DNA of 64,000 nt from Pogonophryne albipinna (lineage: Eukaryota > Chordata > Actinopteri > Perciformes > Artedidraconidae). Both the position numbers and the translations under genes were made by a program. The stretch is taken from positions 24,168,543 to 24,232,542 of the forward strand of contig CM053248.1 in assembly GCA_028583405.1 (NCBI GenBank), in the 5' to 3' direction. The notes beneath the pieces are model-generated. The model was given only the letters and a program-made list of their open reading frames with translations. It ran no database searches and was not told the origin of the DNA. This document shows positions 37,544-48,821 of the stretch, piece by piece (position 1 is the stretch's first letter; each line of letters opens with the position of its first letter).

Positions 37544-37890
37544 TAAAAGTAGATCAAGTGGACAAATAGATTACATATTATATATGAATTCCTTTTTTTT
37601 CTTAGTGCTCAATTCACTTTGAGCTATATTTAATTATCTTCTCGAAGATCCAGCTCTAGCTCGGGTTAGCTGTTTGATGTTGATGGGCTGTAAATCCCAC
37701 TGAGACATTGTATGTGATACACATGTAATTTGTTAGACTTAGACTTGACTCAGTTGCTCTTGACCCACTTCACTTAAGACCCATGCCAGTCATCATTTTT
37801 GTGTTTCCATGGCGATTTAGGGGGATGCAGTGCAATACCATGGCAACAACAGATCTTGCGGAACAACATTTGAGCTTCCTGTTGCGTGCA

Positions 37891-37892
<2 letters not shown>

Positions 37893-37934
<42 letters not shown>
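37893..37934. repeat. (GT)n microsatellite
   Basis: About 40 bp of perfect TG repeat. Confidence 0.95.
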
Positions 37935-37935
<1 letters not shown>

Positions 37936-38021
37936 ATTGTAACACAGGCCTGCACTTAACATTTTTGAGGGTAAATTAATGGAACATGGTCATTACTCAG
38001 TAAAATATGCCAGACGTTCAA

Positions 38022-38126
38022 ATAAATCAAATCAAATCAAGTTTTATTTATATAGCACATTTATAAACGATTTTTGGTCGAGCCAAAGTGCTGTACATAT
38101 AATAAAAATAGCCTACAGTAGAGACA
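38022..38126 (-). mobile_element. left part of an old LINE-derived repeat that hosts the nest
   Basis: An AATCA-type microsatellite is followed by TTTTATTTATATAGCAC and AGCCAAAGTGCTGTACA, which look like the reversed 3' tail of a fish LINE-related repeat. The repeat is split by the 8.5 kb nested insertion and resumes at 46641. Confidence 0.45.
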
Positions 38127-39110
38127 CTTTACAGCAGGGGTGGGGAACCTTTTTCCTCTCAAGGGCCATTTCAATTTTTACAATATCCTCAGAGGGCCGT
38201 ACAAATTATTGACCTCTGCTTAAAAAAACTAAAATCACAGCCCATTCATTTCATGCTGTGCAAAGAAAAAGCAACCTCTTAATCCAGATATCTTACCATG
38301 ACTCGCGTATGCATGCACGTGCACGGTGTGGCGTGACCACCAAAACAGAAAGATATGGACACAAGATGTGTGCAAATGTATTTAGTTTCCTATCCATGTG
38401 AACATGATTTAAGTGGGGAGGGGAACTAACCTCCTCTAGGGGGGTCCGGGGGGCATGCTCCCTAGGGAAGATTTTTTTTTAAATGTTGAAGTTAAAAGCA
38501 ACAATCTGGTGCACTTTGAGAGCAACATTAGGAGATCTATGGATACATCTCTCAACATCCATTTGAAACAGAACTGTAAGCAGATTTACTTTTTCTTTAT
38601 GGATATTTTACAAATCACTCTCCTTTCAAACTGTATTCTTCTTTATTAATAACAACTTTTTTTACTGTCATATAGTATTTTATACCTGTTTACTTTATTC
38701 TCTTGTTTTTTTATAACTATAATGATCATATAAAGATGTGCCTTTACCTCACTGGTTGTAGAAAAAGCTTTTTGTATTCGTTAGCATATCTAGCTAACCA
38801 GATGCTAATAACAACAAAGTTATTGACTGTATGATCAGTATGACAGATGAGCAGATCGCCACTGGGCTTTCAACTAAAGACACAGCCACGCAAAAACTGC
38901 GGCATGTGTACGGCTCCTTATGGCAAGGGTGGGGAACCTCCGGCCCCCGGGCGTATACGGCCCGCGAGACCATTTGGTATGGCCCTTGAGGTAATTTATA
39001 AACACACGCAAAAAAGAAAAAAAATTAAGAAATTTAGACCGCAAAATAATTAAACAAGCGAGTGCCTGTTTTTCCTGGCAACGGTCATGTTCTATTTCGT
39101 ATATGGCTTC

Positions 39111-39257
39111 GCCCTCTAAGGCTATCGCTATTGGGTTATCCCTCTGCGCCCCCGCGCAGCACTGAAACACTTGTAGTCCACGCCCACCCGCCAGGTGGGC
39201 CCCACCCTCGGGCCTCCTTCCGGTATAAATAGGAAGGGAGCCCGGCAATCTGCTCCC
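39111..39257 (+). repeat. DIRS left inverted terminal repeat
   Basis: Matches the reverse complement of 45267-45413 nearly base for base. It contains TATAAAT at 39224-39230, a plausible TATA box. Confidence 0.9.
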
Positions 39258-39508
39258 TCTTTTCTTCAGCAACCAGCACAGTACTGAAGCACAGCAATGG
39301 AGAATCATCATGACAACTGCGTCCGTGATTATCCCTCATGTGACTCTGGGTTCATAATGAGTTATGACCAGCAGAGATAATAGCAGTATGCGAATCCTGC
39401 CTGGGGTCAGAGCACGCGTACGCGGCTCTAAACCAGCAGGTAGCATGCACACACTGCGCCCGTCTCCCCTCGGGCGACAGGAAGCGGAGAGCGGACGCTC
39501 TTGCTGCT

Positions 39509-39766
39509 GTGGCCGAGGAGGACGATTGTCCCGTCCAGGCTTACGAGCCCGCGGACGGGGCCTCGTGTCCCTGGGGCCGAGTGCCGGGCAGGAGTCCGAA
39601 GAAAAGCAACTCCTGCCCCGCCTCCCTCCACGGTTCACCGTTCGGTTCTCCCCTCCCTCCTCTCCCCCGGACGGGGGAGACAGAGTCGGAGCAGGGTGCC
39701 AGCTTGGCGGCCGAACATGCTTTCCCCCTCTCCGTCAGACACAGATCCAGCGCCACCTCGGGCTGA
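39509..39766 (+). pseudogene. possible DIRS gag remnant
   Basis: An 85-residue frame rich in Pro, Gly, Ser and charged residues, in the position expected for gag. The surrounding frames are interrupted. No zinc-finger or other motif is intact, so the assignment rests on position. Confidence 0.3.
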
Positions 39767-41002
39767 AGTAGGCGTCTGTTACGGAGACGGCCAGAAAAGT
39801 GCTACTGGACGCTCCAATCAGCCCGGACGGGCTGCTCGGACCCCAGTTCCACGCCATGGTGGAGTCCATGAAGACGGCCGCGGAACAGGCGGACGACATT
39901 CGCCAGCATGTACAGCTGGCTCCAGCCGGCTGAGCTGCCACAGCGGCATCAACGCCCGCAGCAGCCGCGGCGTCGAGAGCGCCCGTCGGCGGCTGCAGGG
40001 GCTCCGTCCCACGTCTCCGCTCCCCCGACACCCCAGAGACAGGGTCTACCGGCGGCGAGTCAAAGGGGAGGGAGGCTCGCCCGCTGCTCCGCGAGAACCT
40101 CCGAGGACGCAGAGCCGGTAATTAAGCCGGCTGCCACTAATCTGTTTATTAAGTAGACGGCAGGGCTCCCTGCAGAAGCCTGCTGGTTTTAACCTATCGG
40201 TTAATAACCTGCAGAGCTCGCGGCATTCCTCTGTCCGAGATACGCCTCCTACACACGGTCATAATAACCCATGAGCGCCGTTTTAACGCCTCATGTGGAC
40301 AACACTGCGCACACCTCCACTCATCCCCTGAGCGTGTACACGCCTCATGATGACAGCCGGAGGGAAACGCAGCGTGTGGAGGCTTCCTCGCAGCCCTTTC
40401 GCGGCTGCCACTAATCTGTTGATTAAGTAGACAGCAGGGCTCGCTGCAGAAGCCTGCCGGTTTTAACTTCGGTTAATAACCTGCAGAGCGTGCGGCATTC
40501 CTCTGTCCGAGATACGCCTCCTACACACGGTCATAATAACCAATGAGCGCCGTTTTAACGCCTCATGTGGACAACACTGCGCACACCTCCACTCATCCCC
40601 TGAGCGTGTACGCGCCTCATGATGAGAGTCGGAGTGAGACGCAGCGTGTGGAGGCCCCGCGCAACCCGTTCGGTCCCAGCCCACCTGGGGTTGCCTCACG
40701 GCCTGTGTAAACCAGCTGCCTATAACCTGTCGGTTAATAGCCAGCAGGGCTCGTTGCTAAAGCCTGGTTTTAACCTGTCGGTTAATACATTTCAGAGCGT
40801 GCTAATTAAGCCGGCTGCCACTAATCTGTTGATTAAGTAGACGGCAGGGCTCCCTGCAGAAGCCTGCCGGTTTTAACCTATCGGTTAATAACCTGCAGAG
40901 CTCGCAGCATTCCTCTGTCCGAGATATACCTCCTACACACGGTCATAATAACCCATGAGCGCCGTTATAACGCCTCATGTGGACAGCACTGCACACACCG
41001 CC

Positions 41003-41695
41003 TGTTACGGTTGCTGTTTGTCTGCTCCTTAATCTGCTGGGATTGTTTGCAGCTGTGTGCGTGTGTGTGATTATGCAAATGAGCTGTGTGGTTGCCCTAA
41101 CATCATTAGCTGCCCATCCTCTGGTCCGCCTCTGAAGATGGGGATTGGATTGACGGCGTCCAATCGCAGCGCACAGCCGGCGCACACCTGCTGGGGAGGA
41201 GTACAAAGGCTGCGGACTATCACCACTCCGGAGGCTCTGCTGCGATCAGACGCCTCATACCTTTTGCTCTTGTGTCATGGACACTACAGACTGTTTGGGT
41301 CAACATATGTGCTCAGTGACGAGTGTCAATATATGTGTTCAGTGTCGAGTGTGGATATATGTATTTAGCGTAGTGTGCTTAGTTTTCCTCCTTCAGCTGT
41401 GTTTTCTTACAGCTTCCTTTATTTAGTTGTACCACTTTTAAAGTGAGGTTTTGTTTCATGTTATATATTAGTAGTTATTTAGTCTGTATGCCATGAGACT
41501 CCTTTTTTTAGAGTCCTCCTTTTGTTAGGTTATTTGTTCAACCTGTGCCCTTTTGGCCACTTTGTTTGTTTCAGGCTGCCTGCCTGCCATTTTGTTTAAC
41601 GCTGCTACTTATAATAAATCACTTATAATTATACCAATACCAATCTGGTTGTGTTTCTTCCCTTTAGTTCCCCTAGCCTAATAGGGAACGTAACA
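41003..41695 (+). mobile_element. solo LTR (level 4), 5-bp target duplication
   Basis: 693 bp starting TGTTACGG and ending CGTAACA, flanked by CCGCC on both sides (40998-41002 and 41696-41700). It carries an AATAAA at 41613-41618. It interrupts a copy of the 275-bp repeat. No internal coding region remains, as expected after recombination between two LTRs. Confidence 0.88.
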
Positions 41696-42439
41696 CCGCC
41701 ACTCATCCCCTGAGCGTGTACACGCCTCATGATGACAGCCGGAGTGAAACGCAGCGTGTGGAGGCTTCCTCGCAGCCCTTTCGCCTCACGGGCAGTGGCG
41801 GCGAGGGCAATGGCGTGGCTCGTCACCATGACGACCATTACGGCACATCACAGAGAAGCCAGAACGGGGGAAGGAGCAGTATTCCAGGCTGAGTGCCCCA
41901 GCGGCAGCGCCCGCAGCGCCACCGCGTCAGGGCTCGCTGCAGAATTCTGCTGGTTTTAACCTATCGGTTAATAAACTGCAGAGCTCGCTAATTAAGCCGG
42001 CTGCCACTAATCTGTTGATTAAGTAGACAGCAGGGCTCGCTGCAGAAGCCTGCCGGTTTTAACCCCTGTTAATAACCTCCAGAGCTCGCAGCATTCCTCT
42101 GTCCGAGATACGCCTCGTACACACGGTCATAATAAACCCATGAACGCCGTTATAACGCTTCATGTGGGCAGCACTGCACACACCTCCATCCATCCCCTGA
42201 GCGTGTACGCGCCTCATGGTGAGAGTCGGAGTGAGACGCAGCGTGTGGAGGCCCCCGCGCAGCCCTTTCGGTCCAAGCTCACCTTGGGTGGCCTCACGGG
42301 CGGCCTCACATGGCTCGTCACCATGACGACCAAAAACACATCTCGAGCACGTGCGCCCGCTCTCAGAGTTTTTCTCAGAGTGGCAGCGCGTGGGTCTGAT
42401 GGACAGATGGATGAGCATCCCCCCCCCCCCCCCCACAGT

Positions 42440-43040
42440 TCAATGGGATACAGGAAACACTCCTGTCCTCCCAGAAGCTATGTCTTGCGCTCCAATCCGA
42501 GCTGCTGGAACTCCTGTTGAAAGAGGATATTTCCAGGGTTCCTCAAAAGGAGGAAAATCAGGGGTTTTCACTCCCGTTATTTTTCTAATCCCGAAAAAGA
42601 CTGGGGCAATGAGACATCCTCGATCTGTCAGTATTCCATGCATGCTGACGATCAAACAGGTGCTGGAATGTGTTCACCAGGACGACTGGTTCACTTCCAC
42701 CTGAAGGATGCATCCACGTACCCATCATCCCGAAACACAGGAAATTCCTGCGTTTCTCATTTCAGGGAATATCAGAACAGACAATCGTCTGCCGTTCGGA
42801 TATTTCCTGGCTCCTCCCATTTTTGTGTAGAGAAGGCTGGAGCCGCTACACAGAGGAGGGATGAGAGTGTGGTTTCCTCTGGACGACCTGCTATTTGCTG
42901 GCTCGCTCCAGGGAGGAAGTCGCTTTACAGACGGTACATCTCGTATCGCATCTGTCAAAGCCTGGGTTTCATAATAAATTGGAAGAAGAGCTGTCCTCTT
43001 CCCTCTCAGACAAATGTTTATCTGGAGTGGAATTAAACTC
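42440..43040 (+). pseudogene. DIRS reverse transcriptase remnant
   Basis: Segments in different frames match the DIRS-type polymerase order: a FLIPKKTGAMRHP block (about 42588), VHQDDWFTS (about 42675), then PKHRKFLRFSFQG (about 42730-42770 in another frame). A WFPLDDLLFAGS block around 42870-42905 keeps the two catalytic aspartates. At least two frameshifts and following stops prevent a continuous protein. Confidence 0.7.
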
Positions 43041-43599
43041 AGCCAGCAGCAGAGCGCGGCTCTCGCGGCAGCGAGTGGAGAAACGGACAGCTCTCCTCCG
43101 GCGTGTCACAACCCACACAGCCCTCTCCGTGACACAGCTGCTCAGCGTCACGGAGAGGGCTGTGTCACGTGATGATCCCCTTGGGTCTCTTCCAACAGGG
43201 GGACACTCCAGAGGTGGTTCATTCGCTGCAGAAGCCGGCTGTTTTTAACCTATTGGTTTATAAACTGCAGAGCTCGCGGCATTCCTCTGTCCCAGATATG
43301 CCTCCTACACACGGTCATAATAAATCCACGAGCACCGTTATAACGCCTCGTGTGGACAGCATACACACACCTCTCATCCTCTGGGCGTGTACGCGCCTCA
43401 TGATGAGAGACGAAGTGAAATGCAGCGTGTGGAAACTCCCTCGCAGCCCTTTTGCCTCACGGGCAGCGGCGATGGCGTGGGCCCCGGAGCGCACGGGAGC
43501 TTCCTGGTTTCCATGCCTACAGCGTACGCTGTCAGGCAGGCCGTGGGAGATTCCGTGGCGGGGGGGACGCTCTCTCACAGGTGGAGGGAGCGATCTACA

Positions 43600-44690
43600 G
43601 TCACCCAGTGATAGGCCAGCCCTTATGGGCATGGCCCCTGAGCGGGAACACTTAGAGAGGTTGGGTCTCTCTCAAGATGTTGTACGCACCATTCAGGGAG
43701 CCAGGGCCGCGTCTATCAGAGCGTCCTACACAGCCAAGTGGGCAGCGTTCCAGCGTTGGTGTGTAGAAAGAAGCCTGGACCCCATTACGTGCCCCCTGCC
43801 TCACGTGCTGTCATTCCTCCAGCTGTTGTTGGACAGGAATTTGGCGTTCAGCACAATCAAGGTATATGCGGCTGCCATATCATCTTGTCACGTGGGTTTC
43901 GGAGCAGGGACGTTGTTCAGTCACCCCCTGACGAAACGGTTTCTGCAAGGGGTACGAAGACTCAGACCGGTGTCACGCGCACTGGCACCTCAGTGGGATT
44001 TGGCTTTGGTGTTACGAGCACTAAGCAAAGCCCCATTTGAACCTTTAGAGCAGGTTCCCCTCAACATGTTATCAGCCAAAGTAGTACTGCTTTTGGCTCT
44101 AACATCGGTAACATCGGCGAAAAGGGTGAGTGATTTATCCGCTCTCTCGGTGGCCCCGTCATGCCTCCGGATCCAAGGGGATGGCAGTTCGGCTGGGTTA
44201 CGTCCTAACCCAGCCTTAATGCCAAAGGTCATCACAAGCTCTTTTAGGTCAAGAGTGATCACCCTGGACGGGTTTTTTTCCGCCTCCTCATAAATCAGAG
44301 GAAGAAGCCACATCTCATCTCCTCTGTCCGGTGCGCGCGCTGGCCTGCTATGTGGCACGCACGGCGGCATGGCGCCGTTCTCAGCGCCTGTTTGTGCATT
44401 ATAGAGAGCGCTCGATCAGGCAACCTCTGTCTGCACAACGGCTGTCACACTGGCTGTGTGAGGCTGTGTCATAGGCATATGTCTCCGCTGGGGTGGAGCC
44501 CCCGGAGAATATCAAAGCGCACTCCACCAGAGGAATTTCCTCCTCCACGGCGTTGCATGGAGGAATGTCAGTGGAAGATATTTGCACGGCTGCATCTTGG
44601 TCTTCCCCCTGTTCATTTATTCAATTTTATTTGAGGGATGTCTCCCATTCCTCTCTGACGCACCCTGTACGGGGTGTCCTGTCGGAGTGA
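43600..44690 (+). pseudogene. DIRS tyrosine recombinase, frameshifted and stopped
   Basis: The core-binding and catalytic part is open from about 43600 to 44293, including FSTIKVYAAAIS and TSAKRVSDLSALS with the first catalytic Arg. The frame breaks at a run of seven T near 44275 and again at TAG 44472-44474. The last part (44493-44690) keeps the HSTR box (His, Arg), the AASWSSP tryptophan segment and the FYLRDV tyrosine. The family catalyses integration of the circular element DNA. As it stands the gene is inactive. Confidence 0.82.
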
Positions 44691-44890
44691 GTGACGTCAG
44701 GGATCCAGCGGTGCGCCTCTCTCCTGCCTCTCGGCACACAGACAGCGGCCCTTTTCCCCTCGTATGAGAGGGATGTTCCCTTTACTCTGACACACTTCGT
44801 ACGGAGTGCCTGGTCAGAGTGAGTGACGTCAGGGATCCAGCTGAGCGCTCTCCTACCTGTCTAACACGGAGAGAGCGGCTGTTCCCCCTC
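44650..44890 (+). repeat. imperfect tandem duplication downstream of the recombinase
   Basis: Two units of about 125 bp, each containing GGAGTG-like/GTCAGAGTGAGTGACGTCAG and GGGATCCAGC sequence followed by a pyrimidine-rich half. Confidence 0.6.
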
Positions 44891-45115
44891 TATGATCGGT
44901 GGGACCTTCGTCTCTACTTTCTCACAGCGGCCGGTATGTATTGTTCCCAGCCTTCACCCCGTCGGGAAGATAGGCATGTTTGGCTATGTTCCAGGGACGG
45001 TGATGCGCCATTACGCATGGCACAACAGGCAGGGGGGTGTTATTGAGCAGGTGTGTCTGTGCTTCTAGTGCCGGACGGACCCAGTGGGGCGCAGACTACA
45101 TCATGCTTCGCCCTT

Positions 45116-45217
45116 AACCCAATAGCGATAGCCTTAGAGGGCGAAGCCATATACGAAATAGAACTGAGGTTACCTACTGTAACCCAGCTTCTATGAGTAA
45201 ATGGCGCAGCCCTCTAA
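45116..45217. repeat. DIRS internal complementary region
   Basis: 45116-45164 is the reverse complement of 39089-39137 (left end). 45165-45217 is the reverse complement of 45407-45459 (right end) with about one mismatch. The two join head to tail at 45164/45165. In the known model this region templates circularisation of the cDNA. Confidence 0.88.
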
Positions 45218-45266
45218 GCGCTGGGCCCCACTGGCTCTACGAATAGCTGAAGAAAAGTTATATTGT

Positions 45267-45413
45267 ATAGGAGCAGATTGCCGGGCTCCCTTCCTATTTA
45301 TACCGGAAGGAGGCCCGAGGGTGGGGCCCACCTGGCGGGTGGGCGTGGACTACAAGTGTTTCAGTGCTGCGCGGGGGCGCAGAGGGATAACCCAATAGCG
45401 ATAGCCTTAGAGG
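45267..45413 (-). repeat. DIRS right inverted terminal repeat
   Basis: Inverted partner of the left repeat, including a TATA-like box on the minus strand. The near-identity implies recent insertion or gene conversion. Confidence 0.9.
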
Positions 45414-46640
45414 GCTGCACCATTTACTCATAGAAGCTGGGTTACAGTAGGTAACCTCAGGTCCTTGAACACAACACGAGCCTAACGTGTCATCACGTGG
45501 TATATGTCTCGTCTGACAGGGGTGCAGTTCTGACGGAGAGCACCAGAAGGCCGCTCCGGGACTTTAGAAATTGCAGCACCCATAAGGAGCCGTACACATG
45601 CCGCAGTTTTTGCGTGGCTGTGTCTTTAGTTGAAAGCCCAGTGGAGATCTGTTCATCTGTCATACTGATCATACAGTCAATACCTTCTTTGTTATTAGCA
45701 TCTGGTTAGCTAGCTATGCTAACGAATATGAGAAGCTTTTTCTCCAACCAGTGAGGTAAAGGCACATCTTTATATGATCATTATAGTTATACAAAAAAAA
45801 ACAGGTATAAAATACTATATGACAGTAAAAACAAGTTGTTATTAATAAACAAGAATACAGTTTAAAAGGAGAGTGATTTGGAAAATATTCATAAAGAAAA
45901 AGTAAATCTGCTTACAGTTCTGTTTCATATGGGTGTTGAGATGTATCCATAGATCTCTTCATTTTGCTCTCAAAGTGCGCCAGATTGATGCTTTCAACTT
46001 CCCGGAGCATGCCCCCCCCCACACTTAAATCCTGTTCACATGGATAGGAAACTAAATGCATTTGCACACATCTTGTGTCCATATCTTTCTGTTTGGTGGT
46101 CATGCCACAACCGTGCATGTGCATGCATACGCGAGTCATGGCAAGATATCTGGACTAAGAGGTTGCTTTTTCTTTGCAAAGCATGAAAGAAAGGCCAAAT
46201 GAATGGGCTGTGATTTTTAAGCAGAGGTCAATAATTTGTACGGCCCTCGGAGGATGTTGAAAGAATTGAAATGGCCATTGAGAGGAAAAAGGTTCCCCAC
46301 CCCTGCCTTATGGGTACTGCAATTTGTGAAGTGCTGGAGCGACGTTCTGGTGCTCTCCGTCAGAACTGCACCCCTGTCAGTCGAGACCATAGAGTCTGTA
46401 TATATAAAGAAGGTCGAAGACATATACCACGTGATGACCCGTTAGGCTCGTGTTGTGTTCAAGGACCCTGACCTTGGCCAGGAAAAACAGGCACTCGCTT
46501 GTTTAATTTTTGTGCGGTCTAGCTTTCTTAAAAATTTTCTTTTTTGCGTGTGTTTATAAATTACCTCGAGGGCCGTACAAAATTGTCTCGCGGGCCGTAT
46601 ACGGCCCGGAGGCCAGAGGTTCCTCACCCCTGCTTTACAG

Positions 46641-47990
46641 CAAATACAACAGCACAGATTGTTCAGAATATCAGTATGAGAAAAACGACACCCTCTATCC
46701 TTAGACCCTCACATCGCACAAGGAAAAACTTCCAGAGAAAACCCAAAGTTTAAAGGGAAAAAATGGGAGAAACCTCAGGGAGAGCAACAGAGGAGGGATC
46801 CCTCTCCCAGGACGGACAGACGTGCAATAGATGCCGTGTGTAAATCGAAGAGATAATACATTTTACAGCATATAGACCGAATGTTAGGAAATGCATGTGT
46901 CTGTAATAAGAAGATGAATCCACGAGGATGTCAGCTACAATACTTTGTAAGCCATCAGGGAAGCAGCATGACGAGACCTAAAGCAGGACCGCAGAGACAG
47001 GTTCAGCCACGACCCGAAGTCCACGACTTAATCCAGAACTCAGGATAGAGGATCCAAGACACAAGACTACAGCAAGAGGATCAGCCTCGACTCCGGATCC
47101 CGGCGTAGATATAGATACAAAACAAGAAAAAAGATTTGGCTGGGTTAATCGGAACAAGAGAATACACAGACACAGACAGAGAGGGAAAAGGTCATTGGAT
47201 AAAAGTTATTCTTGATAACCCTCTAGAAAGATCTCATGAACTTCCCCACTCAATCTATCAGGACCGGAGCTGTTCTATTAGATATTGGATAAGAAACAGA
47301 GATAGGGAGCACAACAACCTATCTCTTCGTCAGATGCACTCCCCCGCTTATCTAAGCGACTCTGTACCCCGTTACCCTTTACAAGGCCATAGACCAGCAG
47401 AGGGAAAATGGGGGGTGGGTAAGGGTAAGGATTTTTAAGAATAAACCGCAAGGGTCTAAAGGGAAAAAATATGAAATATAAGGTACTATATTTTAAGTAA
47501 TCCTATCTACTATTCCTATATTCGAATAATGTATAAACTATTTAAAAAATACTTTATGAAATCCTATGTTATGTTATAAATATTAAAATAAAGAACTAAA
47601 TGAATGAATAAATAACTAAATAAATAAATAAATAAATGAATAAATAAATAATTAAACAAAAGCCAGAGAGAAAAAGTGAGTTTTAAGTGTTGATTTAAAA
47701 ACCCCCAGGGTCTGGGCCGACCTCACATGGAGGGTCAAAGTATTCCAGAGCCTAGGGCCAGCCGCTGCGAAAGCTCGATGCCCTCGTGTTTTAAGCCTGG
47801 TCTTAGGCACTATCAACAGCAGCTGATCAGCCTAAGGCTCTGCCTGGGGTGTAGCAATGGAGGAGTTCGGCTATATAGTGCAGATTATTATCATCTGATA
47901 TTTGGGAAGTGTGTTACATTTGAAATGGCAGAAAGTCTTGTTGCAACTTCCAGATATTAAAAGAGGCCCCTTGAGTTTCTCTGGAAATTA
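46641..47990 (-). mobile_element. right part of the old LINE-derived repeat hosting the nest
   Basis: This continues the repeat interrupted at 38126. It contains GAGGGATCCCTCTCCCAGGA and, further on, a segment with GGGTCAAAGTATTCCAGAGC, both of which I associate with common fish LINE-related repeats in antisense. It is interrupted again at about 48000 and resumes at 48831-48985. Family assignment is from memory of such repeats and is weak. Confidence 0.4.
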
Positions 47991-47999
47991 TCAATAGTA

Positions 48000-48558
48000 G
48001 CAGTTAAGTGAATACTGTTTAAACAATACCTGTGTTTGTGTTTTGTATTGGTTTCTCTGTTTTATCCTTTCATAAATGTGAGGACTAAAACTTGCTCAAA
48101 CATTCTGGGGTGCTTGGAGTTAACAGGTTTTATTGCCCTGTGGGGGAGGTATAGATGGCAGGGTGAGAGTTGGATGAGAGTTCCTTCTGCTTAAGATCTC
48201 CAGTATGTCATGTTTCAGGGAAGTCATCATATCTTGAATAGTATATGTGTGTGTTTGATTACTTTGTATTCATATGAGGGTATTAATATGTATTATCTTT
48301 GTGAACAAAGGGATACAGTTCAGGCCTCTGGAATGTGCAGGAAAGTGTGTGTGTGAAAGTCTATGCAGGAAAGTGAGATAACGGACGCCAGATACATTTT
48401 ATTACCCTCTCAGAGACACTTGTTTATTATCCTGGCTGGCTCGCGCTGATTCGCTAAGAAAAGTCATCTTTTACATCTTCCAATGAGATAGACTGACTCG
48501 GCTCCTCCGGTGATTTTTGGGTATAAAAGTTGGGTTTGAATTTAGTTCATTCTCTTTT

Positions 48559-48589
<31 letters not shown>

Positions 48590-48821
48590 CTTTGCTGGCT
48601 GGCTGGCTCAAATGCATCAGGTAAAGTTGGGATCCCAAAGATAACTGTATTGAATTTGTACTGTATTTGATTGTATTGCATTGTCATATTACCATTAAAG
48701 TAGATTATTGTTTAACGGTTACTTGGTAGCTCTGGATTCCTTCCTGTGTTATAACCAGCTTGAATAAGGACGCGCGGAGGTTTGAAAAGCGGACTAGGTA
48801 TCCCTTTTAATCTCTATCAAT
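48000..48821 (+). mobile_element. LTR-like insertion in the old repeat
   Basis: About 820 bp bounded by the 9-mer TATCAATAG on both sides (47991-47999 and 48822-48830). It contains a TATAAAAG box near 48521, a CTGG-type tandem repeat (48560-48606) and an ATTAAA signal near 48693, which together resemble an LTR. The ends do not show clean TG/CA, so the class is uncertain. No coding sequence. Confidence 0.5.

Larger units (their letters stand above)
40127..43465 (+). repeat. about 275-bp tandem/dispersed repeats inside the DIRS element
   Basis: A unit beginning GGCTGCCACTAATCTGTT and containing CGAGATACGCCTCCTACAC and AGCGTGTGGAGGC recurs at about 40128-40403, 40404-40672, 40805-41800 (interrupted by the solo LTR), 41998-42270 and, degraded, 43222-43465. 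Copies 1 and 2 are directly adjacent. The open frames across them are short and unconserved. Confidence 0.8.
39089..45459 (+). mobile_element. DIRS-like tyrosine-recombinase retrotransposon (level 3), decayed
   Basis: It shows the DIRS layout: inverted terminal repeats (about 39111-39257 and 45267-45413, essentially identical) and an internal complementary region at 45116-45217 built from the two outermost ends. Remnants of a reverse transcriptase (42.5-43.0 kb) and a tyrosine recombinase (43.6-44.69 kb) lie in the usual order. The interrupted host sequence resumes directly, with no target duplication, as known for DIRS elements. gag, RNase H and methylase are not recognisable, and the 40.1-42.3 kb part is occupied by 275-bp tandem repeats. 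Confidence 0.88.
38924..46305. mobile_element. second copy of the same hAT-like family, inverted (level 2)
   Basis: This begins CAAGGGTGGGGAACC and ends with the reverse of CAGGGGTGGGGAACC. The 8-mer CCTTATGG lies on both sides (38916-38923 and 46306-46313). It is inserted in the level-1 copy in opposite orientation. Thus 45581-46305 mirrors 38135-38920, and 38924-39087 mirrors 46470-46632. It is itself split by the DIRS-like element. Confidence 0.88.
38135..46632. mobile_element. outer hAT-like element (level 1 of the nest)
   Basis: The left terminus is CAGGGGTGGGGAACC. The right, reversed, is CAGGGGTGAGGAACC. The 8-mer CTTTACAG lies directly outside both (38127-38134 and 46633-46640). Its own sequence is 38135-38923 plus 46306-46632, about 1.1 kb, without a visible transposase. 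Everything between is later insertion. Confidence 0.88.

Noticed and set aside
39501..40121. 206-codon Arg/Pro/Ser-rich frame
   Set aside because: It overlaps three other frames in GC-rich DIRS sequence. Composition is that of out-of-frame GC-rich DNA, and no motif supports it.
43169..43600. N-terminal part of the 374-codon frame as part of the recombinase
   Set aside because: This stretch is a degraded copy of the 275-bp repeat. Recombinase similarity begins only near 43600.
43169..44690. Tyrosine recombinase as a phage or bacterial integrase
   Set aside because: The surrounding inverted ends, internal complementary region and upstream reverse transcriptase identify a eukaryotic DIRS element.
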